In this document: positions 16,879 through 25,040 of the stretch, piece by piece
Numbering within the stretch: position 1 is the first letter of the stretch
How the letters are laid out: each line of letters starts with the position of its first letter
NCBI RefSeq assembly: GCF_003148825.1
Contig: NZ_QGGZ01000006.1
Span: 62,001-126,000 of the forward strand
DNA: 64,000 bases
From: Streptomyces sp. CG 926
GTDB lineage: Bacteria; Actinomycetota; Actinomycetes; Streptomycetales; Streptomycetaceae
Direction: 5' to 3'
Notes under the pieces: generated by a model
What the model was told of the DNA's origin: nothing
Database searches by the model: none
What the model saw: only the letters and a program-made list of their open reading frames with translations
Position numbers and translations under genes: made by a program

Positions 16879-17413
16879 GCGCGGCCGGGTGCGGGGCGGC
16901 GTGGAGCTCGGGGTAGTCGATCTCGCCGAGTTCGGGGCGCACGGGGAAGGCGAGCCGTTCCTGGTCGAGGTCGAACCGGGCGTCCACCCCGGGCTTGTTG
17001 CCGCGCGGGTCGAGGCGGGACCAGCGTGTGCTGCCGGGCAGCCGCAGGGCGACCAGGCCGTGCACGACGGGGTTCGTGCCGTCGTCGTCGGCGAGGCGCT
17101 GGTAGCACAGGGCCCCGGGGATGCCCTGGGCGCGCAGCAGCGCGACGAGGGCGTGGGCCTTGGCGTAGCAGATGCCGTTGCGTGTGGTGAGGACGTCGGA
17201 CGCCCGCCAGGCGACGCGCGGGTCGCCCGAATCGCCCGAGTGCGGGATGGTGTCGCGGACGAACTCGAAGGCGGCCTCGGCGTATGAATATGCGTCGCCG
17301 CTGGATGACCAGAGCGTGTCGGAGATTTCCTGTACGACCGGATGCCAGTGGTCGATCGCCTCGCTGGACGCCAAATAGGCGTGGATATCGGGGCTCTGTT
17401 GGATCAGCTGCAT
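16814..17413 (-). CDS. Transglutaminase-like cysteine protease-fold protein
   Basis: A 199-aa protein of the transglutaminase core family. The catalytic triad is readable: Cys in RNGICYAKAHAL, His in NPVVHGLVAL, and Asp in WSRLDPRGNK. Bacterial members are usually proteases, amidases or inactive scaffolds rather than cross-linking enzymes. There is no signal peptide, so it is cytosolic. The ATG at 17413 has no ribosome-binding site. A promoter-like pair embedded in the hairpin at 17421-17478 puts the predicted transcript start at the ATG, so the mRNA may be leaderless. It is the last gene behind the DUF6421-SDR-aldolase operon. Confidence 0.85.
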   Translation of the reverse strand: MQLIQQSPDIHAYLASSEAIDHWHPVVQEISDTLWSSSGDAYSYAEAAFEFVRDTIPHSGDSGDPRVAWRASDVLTTRNGICYAKAHALVALLRAQGIPGALCYQRLADDDGTNPVVHGLVALRLPGSTRWSRLDPRGNKPGVDARFDLDQERLAFPVRPELGEIDYPELHAAPHPAALKALQESADRPRLWRNLPTAL

Positions 17414-17420
17414 GGCCGGA

Positions 17421-17478
17421 GCATAGATATACCCTCGACCGTGAATCAATAGATGCACGGTCGAGGGTATATCTATGC
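17421..17478 (-). promoter_or_regulatory. Perfect 23-bp inverted repeat overlapping a promoter
   Basis: Arms 17421-17443 and 17456-17478 are perfect reverse complements (GCATAGATATACCCTCGACC plus GTG), with a 12-nt AT-rich loop. Read on the minus strand, the loop supplies TTGATT and the arm nearest the transglutaminase supplies TATGCT 18 nt later, a credible sigma70-type promoter ending 6 nt before the ATG. The same structure lies just after the aldolase stop, so it could also act as a terminator or a paired operator. Confidence 0.6.
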
Positions 17479-17499
17479 AGACAGGTGCGGTGAGCCGAC

Positions 17500-18576
17500 C
17501 TAGCGCGCCAGCTCTTCCTTCAGTGCCTGGAGGAAGCCGTCCACGTCCTCTTCCTGGGTGTCGAAACCGCACATCCAGCGGACATCGCCCGCGGCCTCGC
17601 CCCAGAAGTAGAAGCGGTAACGCTTCTGCAGCCGCCGCGAGACCTCGTGGGGCAGCCGCGCGAACACCGCGTTGGCCTGCACCGGGTAGAGGATCTCCAC
17701 GCCGTCCGTCTCGCGCACACCGGCGGCGAGCCGCTGTGCCATCGCGTTCGCGTGCCGGGCGTTGCGCAGCCACAGGTCCTTGGCGAGCAGGGCCTCCAGC
17801 TGCACCGACACGAAGCGCATCTTGGACGCGAGCTGCATCGACATCTTGCGGATGTGCTTCATCTGCCGGACCGCGTCCGGGTTGAGCACCACCACGGCCT
17901 CGCCGAACATCATGCCGTTCTTGGTGCCGCCGTACGACAGCACGTCCACGCCGACCGCGTTGGTGAAGGCGCGCATCGGCACGTCGAGGGAGGCCGCGGC
18001 GTTGGCTATCCGGGCACCGTCGAGGTGGACCTTCATGCCGAGCCCGTGGGCGTGCTCGCAGATCGCCCGGATCTCGTCCGGGGTGTAGACCGTACCCAGC
18101 TCGGTGTTCTGGGTGATCGACACGACCTGCGGCATCGCCCGGTGCTCGTCCTCGAAGCCCCAGGCCTCCTGGTCGATCAGCTCAGGGGTGAGCTTGCCGT
18201 CCGGGGTCGGTACGGCGAGCAGCTTGAGGCCCGCCATCCGCTCCGGCGCGCCGCCCTCGTCCACGTTGATGTGGGCGCTCTTGGCGCAGATCACGGCGCC
18301 CCAGCGGTCCGTCATCGCCTGGAGGGCGGTGACGTTCGCGCCGGTGCCGTTGAAGACCGGGAAGGCTTCCGCGTACGGCCCGAAGTGGCTGCGTATGACC
18401 TTCTGCAGGTGTTCGGTGTAGTCGTCCTCGCCGTAGGCGACCTGGTGGCCGCCGTTGGCGAGCGCGACGGCGGCCAGGATCTCCGGGTGCACTCCCGCGT
18501 AGTTGTCGCTCGCGAAGCCGCGCACCGCCGGGTCGTGGTGGCGCCTGGCGTCGGTCTTCCCTGCCTCGGTTCTCAC
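17500..18576 (-). CDS. ltaE: Low-specificity threonine aldolase / beta-eliminating lyase
   Basis: A PLP fold-type I enzyme of about 358 aa. It has SDNYAGVHPEIL at the start, the cofactor region GTGANVTAL, HLDGARIANAAASL (Asp pairing the pyridine nitrogen) and YGGTKNG containing the Schiff-base lysine. It cleaves threonine/allothreonine or related beta-hydroxy amino acids to glycine and an aldehyde. I chose the GTG at 18576 because it overlaps the SDR stop codon as GTGA, giving translational coupling; a GTG six codons upstream (18594) is the alternative. Third gene of the DUF6421 operon. Confidence 0.9.
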   Translation of the reverse strand: MRTEAGKTDARRHHDPAVRGFASDNYAGVHPEILAAVALANGGHQVAYGEDDYTEHLQKVIRSHFGPYAEAFPVFNGTGANVTALQAMTDRWGAVICAKSAHINVDEGGAPERMAGLKLLAVPTPDGKLTPELIDQEAWGFEDEHRAMPQVVSITQNTELGTVYTPDEIRAICEHAHGLGMKVHLDGARIANAAASLDVPMRAFTNAVGVDVLSYGGTKNGMMFGEAVVVLNPDAVRQMKHIRKMSMQLASKMRFVSVQLEALLAKDLWLRNARHANAMAQRLAAGVRETDGVEILYPVQANAVFARLPHEVSRRLQKRYRFYFWGEAAGDVRWMCGFDTQEEDVDGFLQALKEELAR

Positions 18577-19334
18577 GGTTGCGGAGTGAGCCACAGACGC
18601 TGTCCGTTCACATCGATGGCGGGCCGCTCCCAGACGCCGGCGATGGCCTCGGCCAGCTCCGTGACGTCGGTGAAGCCCGCGAACTTCGCAGTGGGGCGCT
18701 CGGCGCGCATCGCCTCGTGCACCAGTGCCTTGATGACCAGGATCGCAGCTGCCGCGCCGGGACCCTCGTCACCCCCCGCCTTGCGGAAGGAGTCCGCCAT
18801 GGACAGGGTCCAGGCCTCGGCCGCCGCCTTGCCCGCGTTGTACGCGGCGTTGTTGGCGACCGGCTTGTGCGCCCCGGACTGGCTCACCAGCACGTAGCGG
18901 CCGCGATCGCTGCGCAGCAGGCCGTCGTGGAAGGCCAGCGAGGTGTGCTGGACCGTGCGGATGAGGAGCTTCTCCAGGAAGGTCCAGTCCGCGAGGTCGG
19001 TGTCGGTGAAGGTCTTGCTGCCGCGCCAACCGCCGACGAGGTGGACCAGGCCGTCGATCCGGCCGAACTCCTTCTCGGTCTGCTCGGCCCAGGCCTTGGT
19101 GGCGTCCAGGTCGAGCAGGTCCACGGTGTCACCGGTGATGGTGGCGCCACCGTGGGCGTAGCGGGCCGCGTCCACGGCCTCCGCAAGCCGCGCCGGATCG
19201 GCGTCGGACGCGATGACCACCGCACCCGCCTCGGCGAGGCGGAGCAGGGTGGCGCGGCCGGCGGGCCCGCCGGCCCCGGCCACCGCCACCACCGCTCCGT
19301 GCAGCTTTCCGTTGCCGTTCCCGGAGCCGTTCAT
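18573..19334 (-). CDS. Short-chain dehydrogenase/reductase
   Basis: A 253-aa SDR. The Rossmann motif is AGAGGPAGRA in place of the usual TGxxxGxG, the acidic pocket is SDADPARL, the catalytic serine is near LVSQSGA, and the active-site pair is YNAGKAAAE (YxxxK). LVHLVGGW replaces the usual NNAG, so the Asn of the tetrad is altered. The substrate is unknown. Gene order DUF6421-SDR-ltaE with a 26-bp gap and then a GTGA overlap indicates one transcript, so the enzyme probably acts on a compound linked to the aldolase reaction. Confidence 0.88.
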   Translation of the reverse strand: MNGSGNGNGKLHGAVVAVAGAGGPAGRATLLRLAEAGAVVIASDADPARLAEAVDAARYAHGGATITGDTVDLLDLDATKAWAEQTEKEFGRIDGLVHLVGGWRGSKTFTDTDLADWTFLEKLLIRTVQHTSLAFHDGLLRSDRGRYVLVSQSGAHKPVANNAAYNAGKAAAEAWTLSMADSFRKAGGDEGPGAAAAILVIKALVHEAMRAERPTAKFAGFTDVTELAEAIAGVWERPAIDVNGQRLWLTPQP

Positions 19335-19360
19335 CTGTGCAGCCTCCTGTGGGCGAGTGC

Positions 19361-20767
19361 TCACGCGGCGACTCGCTCGGCCTGCTCTGCGTTCAGGGCC
19401 GTGATGCCCTTGGTCGACGCGATCGTCCCCTTGAGCTTCTTGGCGAGCGCCTCAAAGAACATGCTGAGCGGAAACTCGTCCGGAAGCACGTCGTCCACGA
19501 GCTTGCGCGGCGGCTGCGTCAGGTCCAGGGCGTCGGCGCCCTTGGCCCACTTGGAACCCGGGTGCGGGGCCAGGTAGGTGGAAACCAGCTCGTAGGCCTT
19601 GAACCAGTGCACGAGCTTCGGGCGGTCGATGCCGGCCCGGTACAGGTCCTCGATCTCGGCGCACAGCTGGTTGGTGACCTGCGGGGCGCGCATCCAGTCG
19701 ATCTTCAGCTTGTTGTCCGTCCAGCGCACGACGTCGTGCTTGTGGAGGTAGGCGAAGAGCAGCTGGCCGCCGAGGCCGTCGTAGTTCCGGTTGCGGTCGC
19801 CGGAGACCGGGAAGCGGAACATCCGGTCGAAGAGGACGGCGTACTGCACGTCACGGCCGTGCTCGTTGCCCTCGGACTCCAGCTTCACGGCCTCCTTGAA
19901 GGCGGTGAGGTCGCAGCGCAGCTCCTCCAGGCCGTACATCCAGAACGGCTGGCGCTGCTTGATCATGAAGGGGTCGAACGGCAGGTCGCCGTGGCTGTGG
20001 GTGCGGTCGTGGACCATGTCCCACAGGACGAAGGCCTTCTCGCAGCGCTCCTGGTCCTCGACCATGCGGGCGATGTCCTCGGGCAGGTCGATGCCCAGGA
20101 TGTCGACGGCGGCCTCGGTCACCTTGCGGTAGCGGGCGGCCTCGCGGTCGCAGAAGATACCGCCCCAGGTGAAGCGCTCGGGGGCCTCGCGCACGGCGAT
20201 GGTCTCCGGGAAGAGCACGGCGGAGTGGGTGTCGTAGCCCGGGGTGAAGTCCTCGAAGGTGATGCCGAGGAAGAGCGGGTTGTCGTACCGGGTGCGCTCC
20301 AGCTCGGCGAGCCACTCGGGCCACACCATCTTGAGCACGACGGCTTCCAGGTTGCGGTCCAGGTTGCCGTTCTGGGTGTACATGGGGAAGACGACCAGGT
20401 GCTGGAGCCCGTCGGCGCGCTCGGCGGCCGGGTGGAAGGCCAGCAGGGAGTCGAGGAAGTCCGGCACCTTGAAGTCGTCCGCGGCCCACTTGCGCAGGTC
20501 GGCGACGAGAGCCTGGTGGTACGCGGCACCGTGCGGGAGCAGCGGCGAGAGCGCCTCGACCCCTGCGATCACGCGGTCCACCGCGGCCAGGACGGTGGCA
20601 CGGCCGTGCGCGCCCTCGACCTCGAAGTCGATGGAGCCGTCCTTGGCCTGCCAGGGCCGGATCTCCTCCACGGCGGCCTTGAGCTCGGGCCACGCGGGGT
20701 GGTCGACCACCCGCGCTTCGGCGGTTATCACGGCGCCGCCGGTACCGGGCACAAGAGTTTCCGTCAT
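19361..20767 (-). CDS. DUF6421-family protein, unknown function
   Basis: A 468-aa soluble protein matching the actinobacterial family DUF6421. It contains a His/Asp-rich central segment (LWDMVHDRTHSHGDLPFDPF) and an upstream GITFEDFTPGYDTHS stretch, whose clustered His, Asp and Glu residues look like a possible metal centre, but no catalysis is established. The ATG at 20767 is preceded by GGAGGAAG. It is the first gene of an operon with an SDR and a threonine aldolase; the conserved association suggests a shared pathway on a hydroxy-amino-acid-like substrate. Confidence 0.8.
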   Translation of the reverse strand: MTETLVPGTGGAVITAEARVVDHPAWPELKAAVEEIRPWQAKDGSIDFEVEGAHGRATVLAAVDRVIAGVEALSPLLPHGAAYHQALVADLRKWAADDFKVPDFLDSLLAFHPAAERADGLQHLVVFPMYTQNGNLDRNLEAVVLKMVWPEWLAELERTRYDNPLFLGITFEDFTPGYDTHSAVLFPETIAVREAPERFTWGGIFCDREAARYRKVTEAAVDILGIDLPEDIARMVEDQERCEKAFVLWDMVHDRTHSHGDLPFDPFMIKQRQPFWMYGLEELRCDLTAFKEAVKLESEGNEHGRDVQYAVLFDRMFRFPVSGDRNRNYDGLGGQLLFAYLHKHDVVRWTDNKLKIDWMRAPQVTNQLCAEIEDLYRAGIDRPKLVHWFKAYELVSTYLAPHPGSKWAKGADALDLTQPPRKLVDDVLPDEFPLSMFFEALAKKLKGTIASTKGITALNAEQAERVAA

Positions 20768-20804
20768 GTCACTTCCTCCACAGGAGAACCTCACGTATGG
20801 GCAG

Positions 20805-20832
20805 AGTATGCGCGCGAGGCTCTCCCCCTCAA
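20805..20832 (-). promoter_or_regulatory. Candidate promoter of the DUF6421 operon
   Basis: On the minus strand, TTGAGG (20832-20827) and CATACT (20810-20805) are separated by 16 bp, 38 nt before the DUF6421 start. A CCCTC-TT-GAGGG palindrome overlaps the -35 element and could be an operator. Confidence 0.35.
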
Positions 20833-21002
20833 GAGGGAACTCGGGAAATTATCCTGCGTCACCCCCCATTTCACCGGAAGTCTTCCCGTTCGCTGCTGCG
20901 GAACTGACCACTCCGCCCAATTGCGCCAAGGCTCGTCCGCCTTTCGGCCACCCTCCGACCGGGCCCGGGCGGGTGGGGACCGACAGGCGACCGAGGCGCA
21001 CA

Positions 21003-22124
21003 TCACACGCCCCGGAAGTGCGGAATGACCTTTTCGCCCCATTGCCTCAAGGTCTCCAGGCAGGCTTCCTGCCCCACCGTGCCCATCTGGATCAGGCACA
21101 TGATCTCGTCGGCGCCCGCCTCCCGCAGCCGCTCCACGTACGCGATCGCGTCGTCGGCGCTTCCGTAGGCGTGGTCGGCGTTGAAGGTGGCCGTCGCGGT
21201 CGGCCGGACGGGGATGTCCAGCTCGTGCAGCCGGGCCACCACCTGCTCGGCGGCCGTGCGCATCTCCTCGACCTCGTCGGCGCCCGCGACCACGGCCTCG
21301 TCCGGGACGCCCGCCCCGCCGTACCAGTGACCGATGGACTGGGCGAAGAACCGCTGCCCCCGGACGCCGATCCGACGCGCCTCCTCCCGGTCGTCGAGCA
21401 CGATGGTCGGGCACAGTACGGAGAAGTGGTCGTTGACCACCGTGGACACGAAGCCGCTGCCGTCCCGTCCGGCGATCGCCGCGTCGTAGACGGAACGCAT
21501 CCCCGCGATGGACTCGGGACCGGCGAAGCCCATCACCAACGCCCCGATCCCCAGCTCGGCCGCCCGGACCAGGGTCTCGCCCCTGCTGCACGCCAGGAAC
21601 AACGGCGGATGCGGGGCCTGCCGCGGCCTCGGCAGGATCGGGTGCGGATCGATGTCGATCAGCTCGCCGTGGTACTCCAGCTCCTCCTCCCGCCAGGCCC
21701 GACCGATGATCCGCAGCGCCTCCTCGACCTCGGCCGTGGTGCGGTCCCGGTCCACCCCGCACAAGGAGGTCTCCTGCTCGGTGCCGCCGCGTCCGGCCCC
21801 GAGGTCCAGGCGCCCGCCCGAGAGCAGGTCGAGCATGGCGGCCCGCTCGGCGACCCGCACCGGGTGGTTGAAGTTGAAGGGCATGCACACGACGCCGTGG
21901 CCGATGCGTATGGTGTTCGTCCTGGCCGCGACCCAGGTCAGGAAGATCTCGGGGGCCGACATGTGCGCGTACCACTTGAGCGAGTGGTGCTCGACCGCCC
22001 AGATCCGGTCGAATCCCATGCGTTCGGCGAGCACGGCCTGCTCGACGCAGTCATGGATGAGCTGGTGCTCCCGTTCCACCGTCGGGTCGGCAAGCTGAGC
22101 TTCGAAGATCACGGAGAATTCCAC
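21003..22124 (-). CDS. LLM-class flavin-dependent oxidoreductase
   Basis: A 373-aa bacterial luciferase-like monooxygenase: AERMGFDRIWAVEHHSLKWY near the N-terminus, the flavin-binding segment GRLDLGAGRGGTEQE, and EELEYHGELIDIDPHPI. Members use reduced FMN or F420 to oxidise varied substrates; neither cofactor nor substrate can be read. The GTG at 22124 is supported by TGGAGG 5 nt upstream. It is divergent from a PadR regulator over only 49 bp, suggesting the regulator controls it. The flavin reductase at 12.2 kb is not adjacent. Confidence 0.88.
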   Translation of the reverse strand: MEFSVIFEAQLADPTVEREHQLIHDCVEQAVLAERMGFDRIWAVEHHSLKWYAHMSAPEIFLTWVAARTNTIRIGHGVVCMPFNFNHPVRVAERAAMLDLLSGGRLDLGAGRGGTEQETSLCGVDRDRTTAEVEEALRIIGRAWREEELEYHGELIDIDPHPILPRPRQAPHPPLFLACSRGETLVRAAELGIGALVMGFAGPESIAGMRSVYDAAIAGRDGSGFVSTVVNDHFSVLCPTIVLDDREEARRIGVRGQRFFAQSIGHWYGGAGVPDEAVVAGADEVEEMRTAAEQVVARLHELDIPVRPTATATFNADHAYGSADDAIAYVERLREAGADEIMCLIQMGTVGQEACLETLRQWGEKVIPHFRGV

Positions 22125-22173
22125 TGTGCCTCCAGGGTTGCGTCGCGTACCCGGTCTCACTTCAATTCGAAAT

Positions 22174-22800
22174 ATGACTAGTAGTCAGGAGTCGAAGAAG
22201 CAAGAGCTGCCGCCGACCGCGTGGGCCGTGCTGGGCCTGCTCTCCTTCCCGGGTGAGCGGACCGGATACGAACTGAAGAAGTGGGCGGACTCCTCGCTCC
22301 GCTTCTTCTACTGGTCACCGGCCATCAGCCAGATCTACGCGGAGCTGCGCCGACTGGAGGACCTGGGCTACGCGGCCTCCGTGCGCTCGGGACCCGAGGA
22401 GGCGCGGGCCAAGCGCCGCTACGCCATCACCGACGCCGGACGCGGCGCGCTGGCCGGCTGGGCCGCCGACACCGCGGAGGCCGGGCCCCCGGTGCTCAAG
22501 CACGGGCTGCTGCTGCGGATCTGGCTCGGTCACCTGGCCGAGCCGGAGCGGCTGCGCGCGATGGTCGGCGAGCACCTGGAGCGCACCCGGGGCGAGCTGG
22601 CCGCCGTACGGGAGGCGATGGAGCACGCGAGCGGCGTACCGGAATGGACGTTCCCGACCCTCGCGCTGCGGTGGAGCGAGCGGCAGCACCTGGCCGAACT
22701 CGAACTGGCCGAGGCCCTGCTCACGGACCTGGACGGGCTGACCGAGGCTCGGCGCGACCCGGGCCGTCAAGCCGACGGGGACGCGCCCACGCCCGGGTGA
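22174..22800 (+). CDS. PadR-family transcriptional regulator
   Basis: A 208-aa winged-helix regulator: AWAVLGLLSF.GERTGYELKKWAD, SPAISQIYAELRRLEDLGY and the wing RRYAITDAGR are the PadR N-terminal signature. The C-terminal helical dimerisation domain (residues ~95-190) is of the PadR_C/Vir type. The ATG at 22174 is in the heart of a 13-bp palindrome, TGACTA-G-TAGTCA at 22175-22187, so the protein may repress its own translation start and the divergent LLM gene. There is no clear ribosome-binding site, so initiation could be leaderless. Confidence 0.88.
   Translation: MTSSQESKKQELPPTAWAVLGLLSFPGERTGYELKKWADSSLRFFYWSPAISQIYAELRRLEDLGYAASVRSGPEEARAKRRYAITDAGRGALAGWAADTAEAGPPVLKHGLLLRIWLGHLAEPERLRAMVGEHLERTRGELAAVREAMEHASGVPEWTFPTLALRWSERQHLAELELAEALLTDLDGLTEARRDPGRQADGDAPTPG
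22175..22187. promoter_or_regulatory. Palindrome over the PadR start codon
   Basis: TGACTA and TAGTCA flank a central G, overlapping the second base onward of the PadR ATG and lying 51 bp from the divergent LLM start. Candidate autoregulatory operator. Confidence 0.4.
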
Positions 22801-22990
22801 CGCGACAGACGCGGCGCCGCTCCCGGTGGGGCGCACAACCCTGGCGGGAAGCGGCCGGGGCGCTCCTCGGGGGCCTTGCACGCCCGGTCCCTTCGCACCC
22901 GTGGCGCACTAGCATGCGACCTCATCACGCGCGGCCGGTCGGGACACCGAAGCCGCGCGGGGAGCCGCCGTCGACGGAAGCGAGAGAACC

Positions 22991-23683
22991 TTGACTTTCC
23001 TCACCATCGGTCACCGCGGGGTCATGGGTGTCGAACCGGAGAACACCCTGCGGTCGTACCTGCGAGCGGAACGTTGCGGCATGGACGTCATCGCTCTGGA
23101 TCTGCGCCTGAGCAAGGACGGGGCGCTGGTCGCCGTGCACGACCCCGAGGTGGACCGGACCACCGACGGCTCGGGGGCCGTCGCCGATCTGACCGTGGCC
23201 GAGCTGCGCGAGCTGGACGCCGGTCAGGGCGAGCGCGTGCCGGTCCTGGAGGAGGTGCTGGACGCGGTCCGGGTGCCGATCCAGGCCCTCGTCGGCGACC
23301 TGCCCACCGCCACCGCGCTCGCGGCACTGATCCTGCGCCACGACCTGACCTCCCGGGTGGAGGTGGCCTCCGCCCAGGAAGCGGTGCTCGCCGAGACGGC
23401 CCGCCTGGCGCCGGGCGTACGGACCGTCCTGTACGCGGACTCCCCCGGCGACGGAGCCGGGTCGGTCGTGGACCGGGCGTCGGCCGTAGGCGCCGCGACG
23501 GTCGCCGTGGACGTCCACCGGCTCAGCCTGGAGACGGTGGACTCGGCGCACGCGGCGGGCCTGCGCGTGACGGGCCTGGCGGTCGACACCCTGGACCTGT
23601 TGCGGCTCGCGCGGGCGCTCGGACTGGACGGCGCGGTCACGGACTTCCCGGAGATCCGCAGTACGGGCCGCTTCACCGCCTGA
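22991..23683 (+). CDS. Glycerophosphodiester phosphodiesterase-like protein with altered metal site
   Basis: A 230-aa TIM barrel of the GDPD family starting with a TTG: GHRG (catalytic His) at residues 7-10, PENTL, and KDGALVAVHDPEVDRTTDG (second catalytic His). The metal-binding pair usually written ELD reads ALD at about residue 36, and the EIK-type Glu on the fifth strand is replaced in the segment QALVGDLP. Two of the expected calcium/magnesium ligands are therefore missing. It may be inactive or use another mechanism. No signal peptide. It is followed by a convergent GNAT gene. Confidence 0.82.
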   Translation: MTFLTIGHRGVMGVEPENTLRSYLRAERCGMDVIALDLRLSKDGALVAVHDPEVDRTTDGSGAVADLTVAELRELDAGQGERVPVLEEVLDAVRVPIQALVGDLPTATALAALILRHDLTSRVEVASAQEAVLAETARLAPGVRTVLYADSPGDGAGSVVDRASAVGAATVAVDVHRLSLETVDSAHAAGLRVTGLAVDTLDLLRLARALGLDGAVTDFPEIRSTGRFTA

Positions 23684-23734
23684 CGGCGACGGCCCGGCTC
23701 CTGATCCGGCTCGGACCCGTGCTCGGACTCCGAC

Positions 23735-24274
23735 TCAGAGCGACTTGACCAGCAGCTCGAAGGCCAGGTCGGTACGGCGCGGGACGCCGAAGCGCTCGTC
23801 ACCGTAGGGGAAGGGGCTCATCTCGCCGGTGCGCCGGTAGCCGCGGCGCTCGTAGTAGGCGATGAGCTCCTCCCGTACGTGCACCACCGTCATCCGCATC
23901 TCCTTGGCGCCCCACGTCTCGCGGGCGCGGCGCTCGGCCTCGGCCAGGATCTCCTTGCCGAGGCCCGCGCCCTGGAGGCCGGGGCGGACGGCGAACATCC
24001 CGAAGTAGACGTGGTCGTCGCGGTGTTCGAGCTGGCAGCAGGCGACGAGCTCGCCCGCGCGCTCGACGACGAGCAGGACCCCGTCCGGGGCGGCGATGAC
24101 GGCGCGGACCCCGTCCGGGTCGGTGCGCTGCCCGTCCAGGAAGTCGGCCTCGGTGGTCCAACCGGCCCGGCTCGCGTCCCCTCGGTAGGCGGACTCGACG
24201 AGTTCCACCAGTTCCGGTACGTCCGTCTCCACGGCGCTGCGGAAACTCAGGGCTTCGGGCTGGGCGGTCGTCAT
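23735..24274 (-). CDS. GNAT-family N-acetyltransferase
   Basis: A 179-aa acetyltransferase: EADFLDG near residue 45, the core strand HVYFGMFAVRPGLQGAGLGKEILAEAERRA with the acetyl-CoA pyrophosphate loop (Q/RxxGxG/A as QGAGLG), and the terminal RRGYRRTGEM. The acceptor substrate is unknown. Single-gene unit, convergent with the GDPD-like gene. The ATG at 24274 is at the start of the conserved fold. Confidence 0.88.
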   Translation of the reverse strand: MTTAQPEALSFRSAVETDVPELVELVESAYRGDASRAGWTTEADFLDGQRTDPDGVRAVIAAPDGVLLVVERAGELVACCQLEHRDDHVYFGMFAVRPGLQGAGLGKEILAEAERRARETWGAKEMRMTVVHVREELIAYYERRGYRRTGEMSPFPYGDERFGVPRRTDLAFELLVKSL

Positions 24275-24404
24275 CGGGCGCTCCGTTCAGTGCGGCGGCA
24301 TATGACATGCCGGGAAGGCACGGAGAGCCTAACCCGGAGCCGCGTGAGGGTGCTGTGAGAGGGGCATCTCTCCCCGTGACGCCGACGAACCGGGAGGTTC
24401 CGCC

Positions 24405-24959
24405 GTGCACGGTTCCGCCACGTCCCTCACCACCTCCGTCTCCTCCTGGCTGCTGGTGCTGCTGTGCGCGGTGAGCGGTGCGTACTGCCTGCGGCGGGCG
24501 CGGGGTTCGGGCGGCGCCGCCGCCGGGGAGGCGGTGATGGGATTCGGGATGGCCCTGATGGCCGTGCCCCTCGGCGGGCGCGGTGAGGCGTGGCGGGCTC
24601 CCGTGCTGGGCGTGGTCTTCTGCGGCGCGGCCCTGCACGCCCTGTGGCTGCTGCGGGGCGGCTCCCACCACGCCCACCACCTGGTCGGCTCGCTGACGAT
24701 GGTCTACATGGCCCTGATGACGGGGACCGGGTCCGGGCACGGGCAGCAGCACTCCCAGGCGGGTGGACCTGCCCTGCTGACGGGCGCGCTGCTCCTCTAC
24801 TACGCCGGGTACGTGATGCTGGGCGGGGCCCGGCTGATCACCACGGGCGGCGCCGTCCCCCCGCCGTCGGCCGCCGGCCGGGGCGGACCCACCGAGCTCG
24901 TCCGCGCCTGCCGACTCGCCATGGGAATGGGCATGTTGGCCATGCTGCTCACGATGTGA
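24405..24959 (+). CDS. DUF5134 membrane protein
   Basis: A 184-aa polytopic protein with about five hydrophobic helices, a His/Gly-rich loop (GSHHAHHL and GSGHGQQHSQ) and a short cytoplasmic tail. This pattern is the actinobacterial DUF5134 family. The His and Met clusters suggest metal, perhaps copper, contact, but no function is established. The GTG at 24405 has GGGAGG upstream. It is followed 81 bp later by an M56-type peptidase gene on the same strand, a frequent pairing. Confidence 0.8.
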   Translation: MHGSATSLTTSVSSWLLVLLCAVSGAYCLRRARGSGGAAAGEAVMGFGMALMAVPLGGRGEAWRAPVLGVVFCGAALHALWLLRGGSHHAHHLVGSLTMVYMALMTGTGSGHGQQHSQAGGPALLTGALLLYYAGYVMLGGARLITTGGAVPPPSAAGRGGPTELVRACRLAMGMGMLAMLLTM

Positions 24960-25040
24960 CGGCGCCGGCGGACGTGTCCTGCGTCACCAATGGCCCGAGG
25001 GCGTACCCGCAGGTAGTCCCGCGCTCATAGGCTGGCGGCC

